From: Paragonimus westermani | Taxonomy: Eukaryota; Platyhelminthes; Trematoda; Plagiorchiida; Troglotrematidae | Assembly: GCA_008508345.1 (NCBI GenBank) | Contig: QNGE01002355.1 | Coordinates: forward strand, 53,676 to 117,675 | Direction of reading: 5' to 3' | DNA: 64,000 nucleotides | Part shown: positions 22,701-35,155 of the stretch, one piece after another | How the letters are laid out: the number at the start of each line of letters is the position of its first letter | How positions within the stretch are numbered: position 1 is the stretch's first letter | Translations under genes and position numbers: made by a program | The notes under the pieces: generated by a model | What the model saw: only the letters and a program-made list of their open reading frames with translations | Database searches by the model: none | What the model was told of the DNA's origin: nothing

Positions 22701-25700
22701 CGCTTTCTTCAAATTTGCCGAAATCCATACCTCATGGCCTGACAAACACCCCGTCTAAGGGATCGTAGTTACCAGAAAAGTCACACACCTCCTCCGGCCG
22801 GCATTATCAATCTATCCGAGCACAACCGTCTCAGAAAATTCACGGATAATATCTGCTTGTAGGCTAGGCTTATTTTTCCAACAACGATCTGGTTCGGATT
22901 TTCATCGTTGGATTTTTGAGCAAATGGTTTGTGACATCTTGAAAAGGCCTATAATTCCCCTACTGCAGTTTTTCTCGTTCTCCGCTACACCTTTTGCGAA
23001 AGTACACATTCTTTATCGATTTGTTGTATGCTGTTGTTTTGTTTATGTACAACAAGTTTGAATTCATGGTAAGTGAGCTAATTTCTTGGACAAAAATATT
23101 GACAAAAAGTGAATGGGCCTAAGATCTTGTCTTGTATGCGTGCATAGTGTGGGTTCATTGGATATAACTGAACATGTAGATAGCACGACTTACTTCATTA
23201 ATGAACGACAGTACGATTTTCCAACAGTACGTTTGACTATGTCACCACATACGATTTTAGATATTACTTTTATTAATGTACGATAGTGTTTTCTGAACGA
23301 AATTAATTATGTCCGTTCAGAATGACGGTGAAATTTTAGCTTAACGTGTAATTTCTCCATTCAGTCTTTGTGTACATCCGAGTTGTTTTTTGCAGGATTA
23401 AAGAAATGAGAGGAAAACATTATCTCTCACAAAGTCACCTCCGTTTCATAATCCATTCAACAAAGAAAATCGTGTACTCTGTAATTAGTAAGGTCAACTG
23501 TGTAAAACATTCGGTTTACATGTTTGGTTTAGACAGAGGTTGAGATAATTAAATTCGGTGGATGCACAAATTTTTGTCAAATGGTAGGTTCTCACATCGG
23601 AATCAAGAACGTGTTTCGTCCTCACGTAATCCATAACCTTTTACGGGATCACCAGATATTATCCATATGAGTCGGTCATTCTGGAGAAACAATTCTCGCC
23701 AGTTATGCACACAGCTGTCTTCAACCGCCGACAGATTTTTTGGAAACTAAGACAAAAATGGTTGTTGGTAAAACTGGATGTTCGTTTCTTGAATGATACA
23801 TACGCGCATCAGTATTAACGCTTGGGGGCTTATGACGAGAGTTTCCAGATGTGGTATTGATGGGATTTCTTGATCATTCAACGAAATACTCAATCTTAGT
23901 CCGAAGACTTAGAACAGCAACTCATCAGTTCAGACCAAGTAAAATCTACAGACCCCTTCTGAGGGTTCACTAATATTGATAGATAAATTTCAAGTGAGTT
24001 TGCGATCACTCACCTGGCTTGATTCATTAAACTCACCGATTGATCCTTGAAGCAATGGTCGTTCTCGTTAGCGCCGTTTACTGAACCGACGGATCTACAT
24101 CAACACACCTTACTCTACGGGTTTAGGCGACTACCACACCTGGTCATGCGTTTACAGTAACGTCATGTAAGCACTAGACATGATGGTTTCGTTGACCGGA
24201 CATTGCTCCTGCGGCATGACTGCTGTTGCAACTGAGTAAGGTAAACTGACATACCGCAAGTAGTCGCTGCTAGAATCTTGGAGAAGTAGCCTTGAGACTT
24301 GATGTCCTTCAATGAAACTTTCGTAGTCTGGTAAACACATATAAACTTCTTAAGGCGGGTGATCCTCATAAGGGTCAACCTAATGTCTACGCAGCAGATG
24401 TTTTCCATTAGGCAACAAATGCACGCAAAGTTATCATGCCTCACTTCTCCCATGGGTTTTCCCACCGCTGGTTGATGAACAGTTCTGTAACCGAAGCGGT
24501 AGACCCGGTGTCAAAATTTTGATTACAAGCTGTGAAACGGTGGGACTTCACGGTTGTGCAACTGTCGCGGATAACTGCCTGAGTTTCCTTGGTTGCATTT
24601 CGTTAGTTGCATACCCTATACTTTCATTAGCTATCGCCAGCAAAACATAGAATTACCTATCGCGCCTTATGTAAGGCCTATTTCAACGTATCTGACCCTA
24701 TTAGACAATGTGATTGAAGCGTTTACATGGGACAATCTTTTAAGCGGCATTAAATTCATCTAAGCTTAGGCACAAAACACACAGTAGCATCTCTTGATTG
24801 GGAATAGACTGGAGCAAAAACAACTCAACAGCAACCTGATGTGCACAGTAAGTGTTCACTATATTAAACAAAATATTCAGTTGCCACGACAAACAACGTA
24901 CACCGACTTTCCATGACCTAGCTGAGTTCATATTTCTAAATCGATAACATGACCCACCACTAGGAAATCGTTTAAGGGTGTTCGGCAGGGCTCCCGCTCA
25001 CGTTTTCGTTATCTGTTTCTCAGCCGCACACTTGCTAAGGTTGATCAAACTGTTGTGCAGGATCCGACAATTCAGTTACGATAAGATTTACATAACCTTT
25101 TACGCACGGTCCTACGCATACGACTCGCGCAAGGCAGGACAACAGTACAGCTTAGCGTGGGTTTCTAGCTTTTGTCAGTTTGGGTATGTTTCTTCAAATC
25201 ATCTCATTCTAATTCAGGTGTTGTCAGCAACGCTTTAAAACACGTCACACATGAACTCGAAAAACAAAATAATTGGGGTGGATCCCAATTCCTTGCGTGT
25301 ACACTTGACTGTATTGGAAAATACAAGTATTATCGGTCAACTACCGTTCGTCGCCTGTCGCAAACTTCACAACGAAAGAAGGGTACAGTTGACGTTGTCG
25401 ACTGGTGGTATTTTTATGCATATGTACGTGCTACCCCGTGGCGATCGCATGGAAGATAAATGATGTGTTGACTAATCTTCGATTAACTGAGATTCACGAG
25501 AACCCTTTGCATCTGTCATCGATCTGTTCGACTAGATACCGTACCTCAAGTACGAAACGCATTTTTTCAGCTAAGCAATATGAATTACATTGTACGGTGT
25601 TTTCAATTACAGTGAAACATATCATCGTCACGTGGCAACATAACTCTGCTGAAATATATACTTGTTCTGTAGAAACAAAACTTCTAGTTAATGCTTTTGC

Positions 25701-28700
25701 AGCAGATAATCGCGGCTTAAATCGTTGACGTCGTGATACAGTACCATCAAGCAGTTCCTCTCACTTGACCAGAAAACAGCCTATGCATGAACCAAATCGT
25801 CAGTTTTACGCTGCTAGAAGGTACACGCCATCAGGTGATCACACATTCATGGAGGTTTGTTTGCACATTCTTCCAACTGAGTTTTTATAAATAAATTGCA
25901 GCCCACTATGCCGTCCACGACAGTGATATGTTGACCGGGTGAATCCGCGGTATTTAACAAGAATCATAAAATCAGTTGTGGATAAATCAGTGGGAGACCT
26001 AACTGGTAAATTGATTCCTGGTAAGTGGAGTTCACCCATTTTGAATGCAAAACGTTTGGAAAATGGTGACCGACAGCTGTACCGTTATGATTACGAATCG
26101 TAGTCTGCTAAAAATTTCTGATTGTCTACCTTAACAAGTTCTTTTTCACTACTGACCTTCTTTGGAGCGCACCAGACTTTCACACACAAAAGAACATTGA
26201 TAGGATTTTTCAAGTTAACATGTTTAATGAAATATTAGTGAACGATACATTCTAACATGTGGATTGATGTGAAACAACTGACATTTTTGGGTTAAGCTAT
26301 TGTAATTTGGTGACCATGCTTCAGTTGAACAAATACTCTTTCACAAAATATCTTTGCTGTGATGAACTCACCCACTGCGTTCGGTCACATGAAAATAATT
26401 CTGGAGAATCAACAGGTGAATGAATAATTCATCTGCCAAAATCTGAATACGAAATTTGTTACTCCTTATGCAGCATATTCATACAACAGCCGCCGGAAAC
26501 TTGGAGGAGTAATTGTACTTTAAATAGAACGGGTTAAAAACTCTTGTCTTCGGCTGACCGCGAACAGAACCCAAACATCACTTCAATGTATATGTTTCGC
26601 AAATTAATTATGAGGCCACAATCAGAACCTAGATATATCACCGTTAGGGCAGATTGTGAACACATTTCAGCGCATTTCACGTAATCATTTGAATTATCTG
26701 GGAAATAACCTTCAGCTTACTGCCTGCCAAACCAGTTAATGTTGATGTCTATCGGGTCCGCTGTTGACGCTTTTTCATTAATCCAAATCTACCCTTAGTT
26801 GTTTACATTGAGTTTGTCAGTAACGTGGCGTTGCAGTTGTAATGTTTTAAATCAGTTCTGGTAAAATTCGACGCAACTAAATCGAAGTATTCCCCAAGTA
26901 CAACTTACTCTCCGTAGGTTTTGGTGGATTCTGTAAGGTCATGTAGAGTGCGTTAGTAAGCACGAGAATCTCGGACACCTGATTTGGGTTATTTTGTTGC
27001 TCCGAACTCAACTGGTGGTTATATTTTTCGAACCGGTCGTCATTTAATCAGCAAATTGGTAACAATTAATATTGGTGTTCAACCTCAAACTGGAATGGGA
27101 AATCACCAAAGGCGAGGCGAATTCATTACACTTGAAAGTCACCCGAACACACCAGTTTTTAATCTCAATCAAAACTGGGTGAATCAGCGTTATCATCAGC
27201 GAACACAAATCCTTGGTTCCGTATAGCAGCATCATTCATTCACATAACTACTATCTATTTCAAGTTTGTTTAGCAAAATTTGGGGTAAATTTCAAGTCGC
27301 TCCTAAATTAAGCATCGGCTTATATTTTCCTTAGAGCGGTAATTATGTTTCGCGTAATTAGTTCATATATATCTTCAACTGTAGTTCACTCACAAACGAC
27401 AGCTACAAGTGTTCAAGTCTTTTGTCGGCATAAACCGTCAGCCTGTGTTGAAGTAAACTTTTTATAAGGTGACATTTTTGAGTTACGAAAGTGCTGTTTT
27501 AAAGTTCAGACCGCAGTATGTACGTAACCGATCCACCTGGCAAACACCGTGCAGTCCAAACGACTGCCTGATGCTGCAAGCTGACACTAAACAGCAGGCC
27601 ATACACCTTTCGTTGTTTATCACATTTGCAATCACAGACAGAATACTCATTAATCAGACAATAAAAGTTTGTTCAAACAATTGTTAAACAAAAGAAAACA
27701 CTTCTTCTGGCGTCCAAACTAAAACTGAAGATTCATTATTTTGTCCTGAATGCACCTCAAGTTGCGAAGACGAAACGTTCTGATTCGTAAAACCTTCGAT
27801 CGATTTAACTGGTGAACCACGGAATCTTCTCTCAATGCCCTCATTGAATCACTTCCTGTTCAACACTTGAAGGGTGTCAGATAGCTAGTCGGCACTATGC
27901 AATATTCACGTGATATTTCGCAAGGCTAATGCTACATGGAGTGTGCGCGACGAGAAGTTTGAGTATTGGAGACTGAGGGAGAAATTCACCACTTGAACAC
28001 GTTTTACAGTTAGCGCACTCAGAATAACCAGCACGTACGCTCGGGACAGTGCGGGTATGGGAAATAAACTGACGGGCAATTCAGTTTAACCTATTAGGTA
28101 CATTCAAACTTACTGATCACTGAAGCTAGATATTGCTTCTGGCAATCGTACAGTTTAGTGCGCGAGTACCTATATAATCTGTGCTATCTAATCTCCGGAC
28201 CAACAACGAGGAAAGTTTTCAAGTCTAACTGACGGTTGGCACTCATTGTCAACGAGAACATTATCAGTTCATTGAAACGATAACAGGAGTAAGTGATTGA
28301 GTACCTTGTATCTGAAAGGGAAATGTTTTCTTTTGAAGGAAGTTTGTTGTAGACTCATGCAACAATATCATAAAGACTGTTACTTAGGTGATTGCTCATT
28401 TCATGTTGTCATTCGATCGCAGTTGCCACTTTCATGTAGACCTCACAATCAACTCCAGTAAAAAAAAACGTTAAAGTTGTTGTCATTAGTGAATGCTACT
28501 GTTGTGAGTAAGATACGGACGCTGGCTGAGGTTTTTGTGGAGAAACCATGTTGGACATATTGTGCAGTTTACCAGAAATTAGGCAAATTTGAATAATTAT
28601 GCAGCCGAGAAAATGAAACTCATAACTGCGTCGAAGTTGACTGATATGTGTGCGGTATGTTGAACTGGACAATGTTACCTAGTTCCCTGATAATTAATTG

Positions 28701-29190
28701 CTACCATCATATTTCCTTTTATAATGTCAATATGCAACTGAGCGTATAAAATCCAGAGTGTTACTAAATGATCACAGTTTGTAGGTTGATTTAACGATTG
28801 TATGCTCATCAAAAAATCAAGAAGGAAAACTCGATCTGATCAACATTAACATGCCATGCAGCTCTAAATGTGCAGAAAACCATATTAATTGGTTTCACAT
28901 CACTAAGTTTCACATATAAAATCAAGTATGCTTAAGATTTGTTTCTTTTCCAGTTCAAGGTCTTTCAGTTCACCCTGCACTAACTTCATCTGAGTCAACA
29001 CTTTCAAACCGATGGAGGCGGCAATCTTTGTACACCAACAGGTGCAACCTGTTGGCATATCTAACACAACGCTACAACTGACGATATGTCGAACTACTTG
29101 AATTCCAAGTTCACTACAGACTGTTCCGAATGGAAATTTCAAAGTGCGAATCTTGCGTCTGATTTTCATGATCAAAGGTCAGTAAGATAA
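16733..29190. other. Long stretch without recognisable genes
   Basis: About 12 kb in which I find no domain, RNA gene or intact mobile element. Open frames of 60-106 codons at 18.8-19.1, 24.2-24.5 and 25.2-25.5 kb are within chance length. A good acceptor (CATTCTAATTCAG, ending about 25218) precedes the 25.2 kb frames, but the reading frame is ambiguous. A small tandem (TTCGGTATTGTGA x2) lies near 19668-19696. Confidence 0.45.
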
Positions 29191-29395
29191 GTGGCAAAGT
29201 GGCTACCACATGAACGTGAGACAGAAATCCTAATCTCGACCGTGACAAGGATATGCACTACTGACAAGCCCAAACAAAAAGAAATCTCGTCCCTATTGTT
29301 TCCATTCTAAAGAGGCTGTTCGAAATGTCCACGTCAGTGTGGATACTGCAGTCAAGTGTGAATGATGTTCAACTTGAAAATAGCCGTCCCCGACC
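29191..29395 (+). repeat. SINE with degraded hammerhead, copy 1
   Basis: It aligns along its length with the copy at 43481-43697: a tRNA-like head, ACAAGGATATGCACTACTGAC, an AGAGGCTG block, and the tail GTCAAGTGTGAATGATGTTCAAC...CCCCGAC. The hammerhead core reads CTGACAA at 29261-29267, with the invariant G changed, and helix II and the 3' strand of helix I are eroded. It should not cleave. Confidence 0.7.
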
Positions 29396-32300
29396 AGTAA
29401 ACAGAATGGATTAAAATTTCTCAGTAAAATTTTCGGCTAGACAGACTGACGGTTTCAATCGTTACCGCACAAGCCAGCATGTATGCTTGATGGACACCGA
29501 CTGTGGTTGTCTTCACACTAAGCAACCATTTCCTTAGCGTTCATATTATTTTAAGATTGGTGGCTTGACCAGTTACTAATACCGCGTTACTGGTGTCGGT
29601 CTACATTGAGAATTGAAAAATTACACTTTTGAGAAGTTTTTGGAAATCGGCGGCTGCACAGAAGACCGCTAATGGCTCACAAATAGAGGGACTAGCTGTG
29701 GTGTCCCTAAGTTTGCAATTGTCCAGTACACGCCGCTAAAATCCAGGCCCAACTAAGAATACAGTTCAATCTCCCAAATATACATACCTTTTGATATAAA
29801 CTGAACTATCTGATGCTACCGAAATATGTTTGTAATTGATTAACAATTCTGAAGGTTTGAACGGATTCTGTACATTCAACTGGAGCTATTTGTTTTTTCA
29901 ACCCTGCATTCTTGAAAGAGTAACACTTCCTTCTCCAAATAGCGGAACACATGTCTATTGCTTTATGCAGCCCCTTAAGCTTTCACCAGTTAAACTGTTA
30001 TGTAACTATAAGAAAAACTGTGTAGCGAACAAGCTCGTTGTCGTTTATTCATCATCAGGCCAAATACATAACATTTATATGAAACCGAGTTGTCAGGGCG
30101 AACCGAACAAAGCAAATGGCAAGTTCATGCGAGGTCAGACAGGTCATAGGCACACACGGAGACGAGGTTTTGATATGATTGTCACCATTATGACGTAAAT
30201 GAACCCATGGCGTTTTGATCAATCGTGGTGTGTGTTATGTAACCTTTACTCTGCTACAAACTACAACTTAGGAACGGATACAAATATGAATTGACCGAGG
30301 GCCATAATTACTAACCAAAAGAAGGATGTGTTTGATTTTTTGAATCAACCGGTTCCACTGACAAAACAGATGGGATGAGATACGACGCAAAGTTTTTAAG
30401 TCGAAAGAGTTCTCATGCGGCATATCTGACATTATTACACAAAAAGTTTCATGTGTGGTTCTGAAGCCCCTTCCAAATTTTCTAGCTAGTTTGATTGGCC
30501 TACGGACAATCGGTGAAAACCAGCTACACACTTTCTCAACAAGACCAGATATTTGGACCACTGAATTCAACGTGATCTTGAAATCTTTCTAGTACGGTTA
30601 GTCTGGCGCAGGTCTATGAAAAGTCCTTGTATTCAATTCCATATAGTTTGTAGTAGTATTGGGAAACGATCCATGTGCACCGTAAAACCTTTGTTTGAAA
30701 ACTCGCTGATGAATAGACAACAAGACGTTTTAATATTTGGAAAGTGATCAAAATCCCAGTCAGACGAAACCCAATACTAGTAACCAAATACCTCAAGGTC
30801 GTCATTGCCTGGTAGTTTACGTTGGTCCACTTATCGGTTAAACACAATGTCCGTAATGTGTGCGCGCCCATTTTTGCATTATGAATTAGGGACGCAACCT
30901 ATTCTTAGGAAGGATTTATATGGACTCTCGGTATCTATCCCTGTTATACCCGCCAGTTAGCCTGTATGAAAGGGGCCGGATGTGCGAGTAACGCGATAAT
31001 TTTTTGGCGACTAAAAAAATGCAATTTTGCTACCGATAACTGAACTAATGAGTGTAAGATCTACGCTGACTGAAACACGCAGTCCGCATGCAGACGGAGC
31101 GTCTTTCGCTTCAACCACCGTTTACTTTGGCTGCCGATAGTTGGGAGAAACAGGAGAGCGATGAAACGACGTATTCATGGACTGCGAAGGCCTTGACCGT
31201 TCCGCTGAACCAGGTTGTTAATTGCTGTGTGTCCGGCTAGGTGCTCGCGACCATTCGCAACATTGGTTTGGAAGACCTTCTAACACATCAATGTATCATA
31301 GTCAATGTTGAGTTTGTAATTGCGGCTTTGTTTAGTTTTCTGTTTCAAGGGACTCGGTTGTCTTCATGTTCATTATATTTCTTTCTTCCCTTCGCCATAC
31401 GTTTTCACTTAGTTATTACTTTGCAACTTTGTTGACCGTTTTTTGGCCATAGCACTCACAAATGCCACCCAAGTTTGATGACGAGGATGGCAGACTGATT
31501 GCACTGTTGAGATGGTTCCCAGAATGTATATCCACGACACCGTGAATAAGCTGCTGAAATTGCACGAAATGGTTATGTCAGTGTAATGGACGACTTTCAC
31601 TGGTTGTGAGTTCAAGCTGTCTGTGTAGCGACAATGTGGGTTACCATCTTGGTTCTCACCATTACTTTCTGGACCAAGCACATGGTTTTTCGACTGTTTC
31701 GTTGAAAAGTGTGAGAAAGCAATTTATTTTCCGTAGAACGTCGTACATTTGGTTCATTGAATATAAAATGGGCCACGTATTTAATTCTGTCACATTGTCT
31801 GCAGAAAAGACGGGTGGGTAAACCTAACTGGAAGGATGTATAGGTAGTCAGTTAAACTGATTGATTGAAAGACATCAAGCACTCTCTCTCTCTAAAGCTT
31901 CATCTGGCCGGATAACTGTTACATACCATCTAGTAAATAAGCCGCTCGACGTTTTAACTATATATAATGACACATAAACACAAGTTGTTTGCTTGCAAGG
32001 TAAACAATCTGATTGTGATAATGTAACATGAGATTTCATGATAAGCAATTGATCTGATTACATTTTCAAAAATTAATCCGGTTGGTGTGTTTATCCAGCA
32101 GGACCCCGATTTCTCTCAAATCCGGTAGTTGGCCGGATTCAATCCAATGGCAAGAGTAGCTTCCATCTGGGCAGCAGGAACTCTACCAAACAAGCAGTAG
32201 AACTAATGAACAATTAACTTTAATCATGAAAATTACGAGGCAATAAAAATTCCCAGGTCTGCTGATGGGGAATGTGCAGCAACTATCGCGCGCTTTCTGT

Positions 32301-33383
32301 TGTTTGTGCAAACCTAACTGGAATCAAGAGTAATAAAATGTAGCATCGGAATTGTTTTGGGCAACGAGCAGGTTTTTTAATTTGACCAAACTCAACTTTG
32401 TGAGGATGGACTTAAAGTTGGTCAAATTAGTTCATCACAAATAACACATATGAATGTGGGGAGCATATACTGAACCATTTAGGCATGAACACACAAAATA
32501 GAATATATGTTATGTTAGCAAGTTCCGTGTCAATGGGACACATAAACCTTCAAAGTGAAAGTCTTCACAACTATATCACACGAAAACATGAAAGAGATGG
32601 GCATACACCAGTACACAAAATCTTTTTGACCGGATAGTCAAGCAGCGGATGTGAGCTGTGCTAGAATGTTCCAAAATGTTATAATAAGCATGCTCTCCTA
32701 CCTTTGCACATTATGCGTACAGTTTTCGATCAGTGTGAGTATGTTCACTACAAGTATCGAGTAAGCACCAGTAATTTTCCGCCTCACTTCTTTCCACCTT
32801 GGCCAGCTACTCATAGCATTGCCAGTTGTGGTTGTGTTGCTTTAGTCCTAATACATTTATGGGGTTATCAAATTGATCAATGCTCACACGACTGTGTACT
32901 TACTTAAGGTAGGAAAGGACACAGAAGTCAGGTGTAAGCGCTTCAACAATATTCAACCTTAAATTGAGATTTGGTTTGTTCGCTCTATTCACGATTCTGG
33001 TAGTTACCATATAGATTAGGATTTTAGATGGTGTTAACATTGTAAATTAACTCAACTACTGTTTATGTCTGGATCGGTTAAATATAAGCCTTAGTCTCAA
33101 GAAACCCTATATCCACTCCATCGTTTCGGTTGATAAAGTGAAATGTATCTTATTTATTTTTACACGACTGTTTCATCAACTCACAAAAATTGCATCATCT
33201 CTAACAGAAATTCAAAACAAGTGAAACTCATCTTTTGTAAATGAATGACTCATTTCAGTTGGACATGACCGATTTTTTTCGTAGGGTTAAAAGATTATAA
33301 AATATTCACACCAAAATGGAGTACGAATGAAGTCAAACAGTTTGGGCATCATGTTCAAAATGATATCGATAAGCATATTGAGA
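29396..33383. other. Non-coding stretch
   Basis: I see no gene. Frames at 29836-30198 (120 codons) and 30268-30570 (minus) match nothing I know. A short CT run ((CT)6, 31882-31893) is the only simple repeat of note. Confidence 0.45.
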
Positions 33384-33442
33384 ATAACAACGTTAGGAGC
33401 AAGTTTTAATACTACAGTACTACAACTTGCCCCTAATGTTAT
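33384..33442. repeat. Two PLE family 1 termini fused head to head
   Basis: An imperfect inverted repeat with almost no spacer. The left arm is ATAACAACGTTAGGAGCAAG (33384-33413 in full). The right arm (33417-33442) runs AGTACTACAACTTGCCCCTAATGTTAT. Both arms match the outermost part of the arms at 59.2 and 60.7 kb, and ATTGAGA at 33377-33383 continues the left end. It looks like a minimal PLE insertion in which only the two inverted termini remain. Confidence 0.6.
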
Positions 33443-34964
33443 AAAAAATCGTTTCGGGAAAACTGGTAAATATTAAACTGATTATCAGAAAATTTTAAAT
33501 GCCACTATAACAATTAGCAAGCACTGAATCAGATGTTGTTCCATGCAACTGGTGGATATACTGAAATGTACTTACATTGTTCGTAGCATAATGGGCTTGC
33601 AATTATTAAGCTGAGTGCAATTTCAATATTGTTAGCTTTTTAGTTTTCACGTCTTCACAGTATGCTGCGAAGCTATTCTCTGGGCTCTTTGTCGCTGTAT
33701 GTACTGTAGGGAATTTTCTAACTGGATGAAACTCATTGTGTTTGCATGCAGGTTTGCACGCGTTGAACAGTATGAAAATAACAGAGAAATGGGGGAGTAT
33801 TTTCGATTGCAAAAGTTCGGCATTGATAGAAATGTAACAAACAGAAGTTAGGAGAGGTTTACGGAAAACAAATCCAGCTGTCAACGGAACTGATCAATAA
33901 TGCAATTCATCAGGCAGAAGACGACAGACGATAAACAGCGGTGAGAAATTCGTCTGTATTTCTACTTTGGTGCAAGTGCTCTGAGATGATCAAGCTGTCT
34001 GAAGACTCAACTTTCTGTCCTGATTTCATTTGTCACTTCAACGCTTGGAGTAGCATTTTAATGGAGCCGTTACGACAGACTTCGGCATGTTGTTTCAGAT
34101 TAACTAAAACCAGATACCAATTAAACCGCCCATTTGCAGCTCTTCTCTACAAGGGTTGTGGGAATTATGTAAAAACCCATTGATTAATAGCCACCAAGTT
34201 TTGCGACCGATTGTAACAAATGGCCTTGTGTGTACTGATGGGAATCACGTTCATGGGAAGATCATTACTGTTAACTTTTGCGTGAAACCTATTTAAGCCA
34301 CATCTATCGATTTTTCCAAGGATTTGCTCCTAGCAACCCCTTGGTCTTGTCAACTTTGCGAAAACAACCCAATTTGTTGCCATGCCATCAAATTTTATCT
34401 CACCACAGGACTTAATATCTTGTTCGATGTTGTTTCAAGGCCCGTGGTGACATTCACTTCAAGTTATTTCAATTCGATTGGCTTGATTTGAATACCTACC
34501 ATTCGTTGGACATGTTCCTAAGTTTTTATTTTAGAGAAAGAGATCATTGACTAACAATCCTTCACCCCTAGTTTGATCAGTGAATCAGTTTTGGCAGAAG
34601 GTTCATAGATGTGCTGAGAAATGTTCAGAAAAGAGTAGACTGGTTTGAAGCACGTGGGTGTGCTGGGACAATGGATGCGTAAGAGCGAAAAACACACGCA
34701 AACAAAATATTTCCAAAATATAGTGTTTATTCTGTATAGTTGAAAAGGATCAATTAAATCGCTTAGTGTTTTTATGTGAAAAATAATACTACGCCGCTTG
34801 TTCCGGAGTCTACTAAAAATCAACAAAACGTGGATTTGCGCTATACACACGATTTTCAACCGATGCCCTAGTAGACTTGACCCACAGGTGATTCACAAAC
34901 TACAGCTATTAGTATAAGTTCAAAGTTAAGCTTTCGCGCTCTCAGTTAGCAAAAGTTATTTAAG
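33443..34964. other. Non-coding stretch
   Basis: I see no gene or repeat. Frames near 33.6-34.2 and 34.55-34.86 kb are of chance length. Confidence 0.45.
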
Positions 34965-35155
34965 AAGTGAGTTGCATCAACCAAACTGATGATGAGGATC
35001 ACTCAGGTCCAAACGGTTGTCCGAATTACTCCGGCCAAAGTAATATCAAGTTCACTAGTGATCTTTTGCCAGAAGTCCCTGACATTCTGCGGAAAGGAAC
35101 GCCGGTTCCGAATTCGACCAGGGAGTCCCAACCCCAGTTGACCGAAAAATGGCAG
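34965..35155 (+). CDS. Candidate exon, unknown product
   Basis: The frame opens after a stop at 34961-34963 and runs to a near-ideal donor, ATGGCAG|GTACGTG (intron from 35156). The peptide is hydrophilic and Pro/Ser/Asp-rich (for example LLPEVPDILRKGTPVPNSTR), unlike random frames nearby, and the DNA is locally more GC-rich. The acceptor is weak (TTATTTAAG or TTTAAGAAG), so the left boundary is uncertain. I do not recognise the protein. Confidence 0.3.

Noticed and set aside
25172..25463. Two overlapping frames after a strong polypyrimidine acceptor
   Set aside because: The acceptor supports one frame and the protein-like composition the other; they contradict each other and no donor decides.
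26984..27226. 80-codon frame of protein-like composition
   Set aside because: No acceptor, and no family resemblance.
27760..27790. GAAACGTTC with upstream CTGAATG
   Set aside because: The core differs at invariant positions and helix I does not pair.
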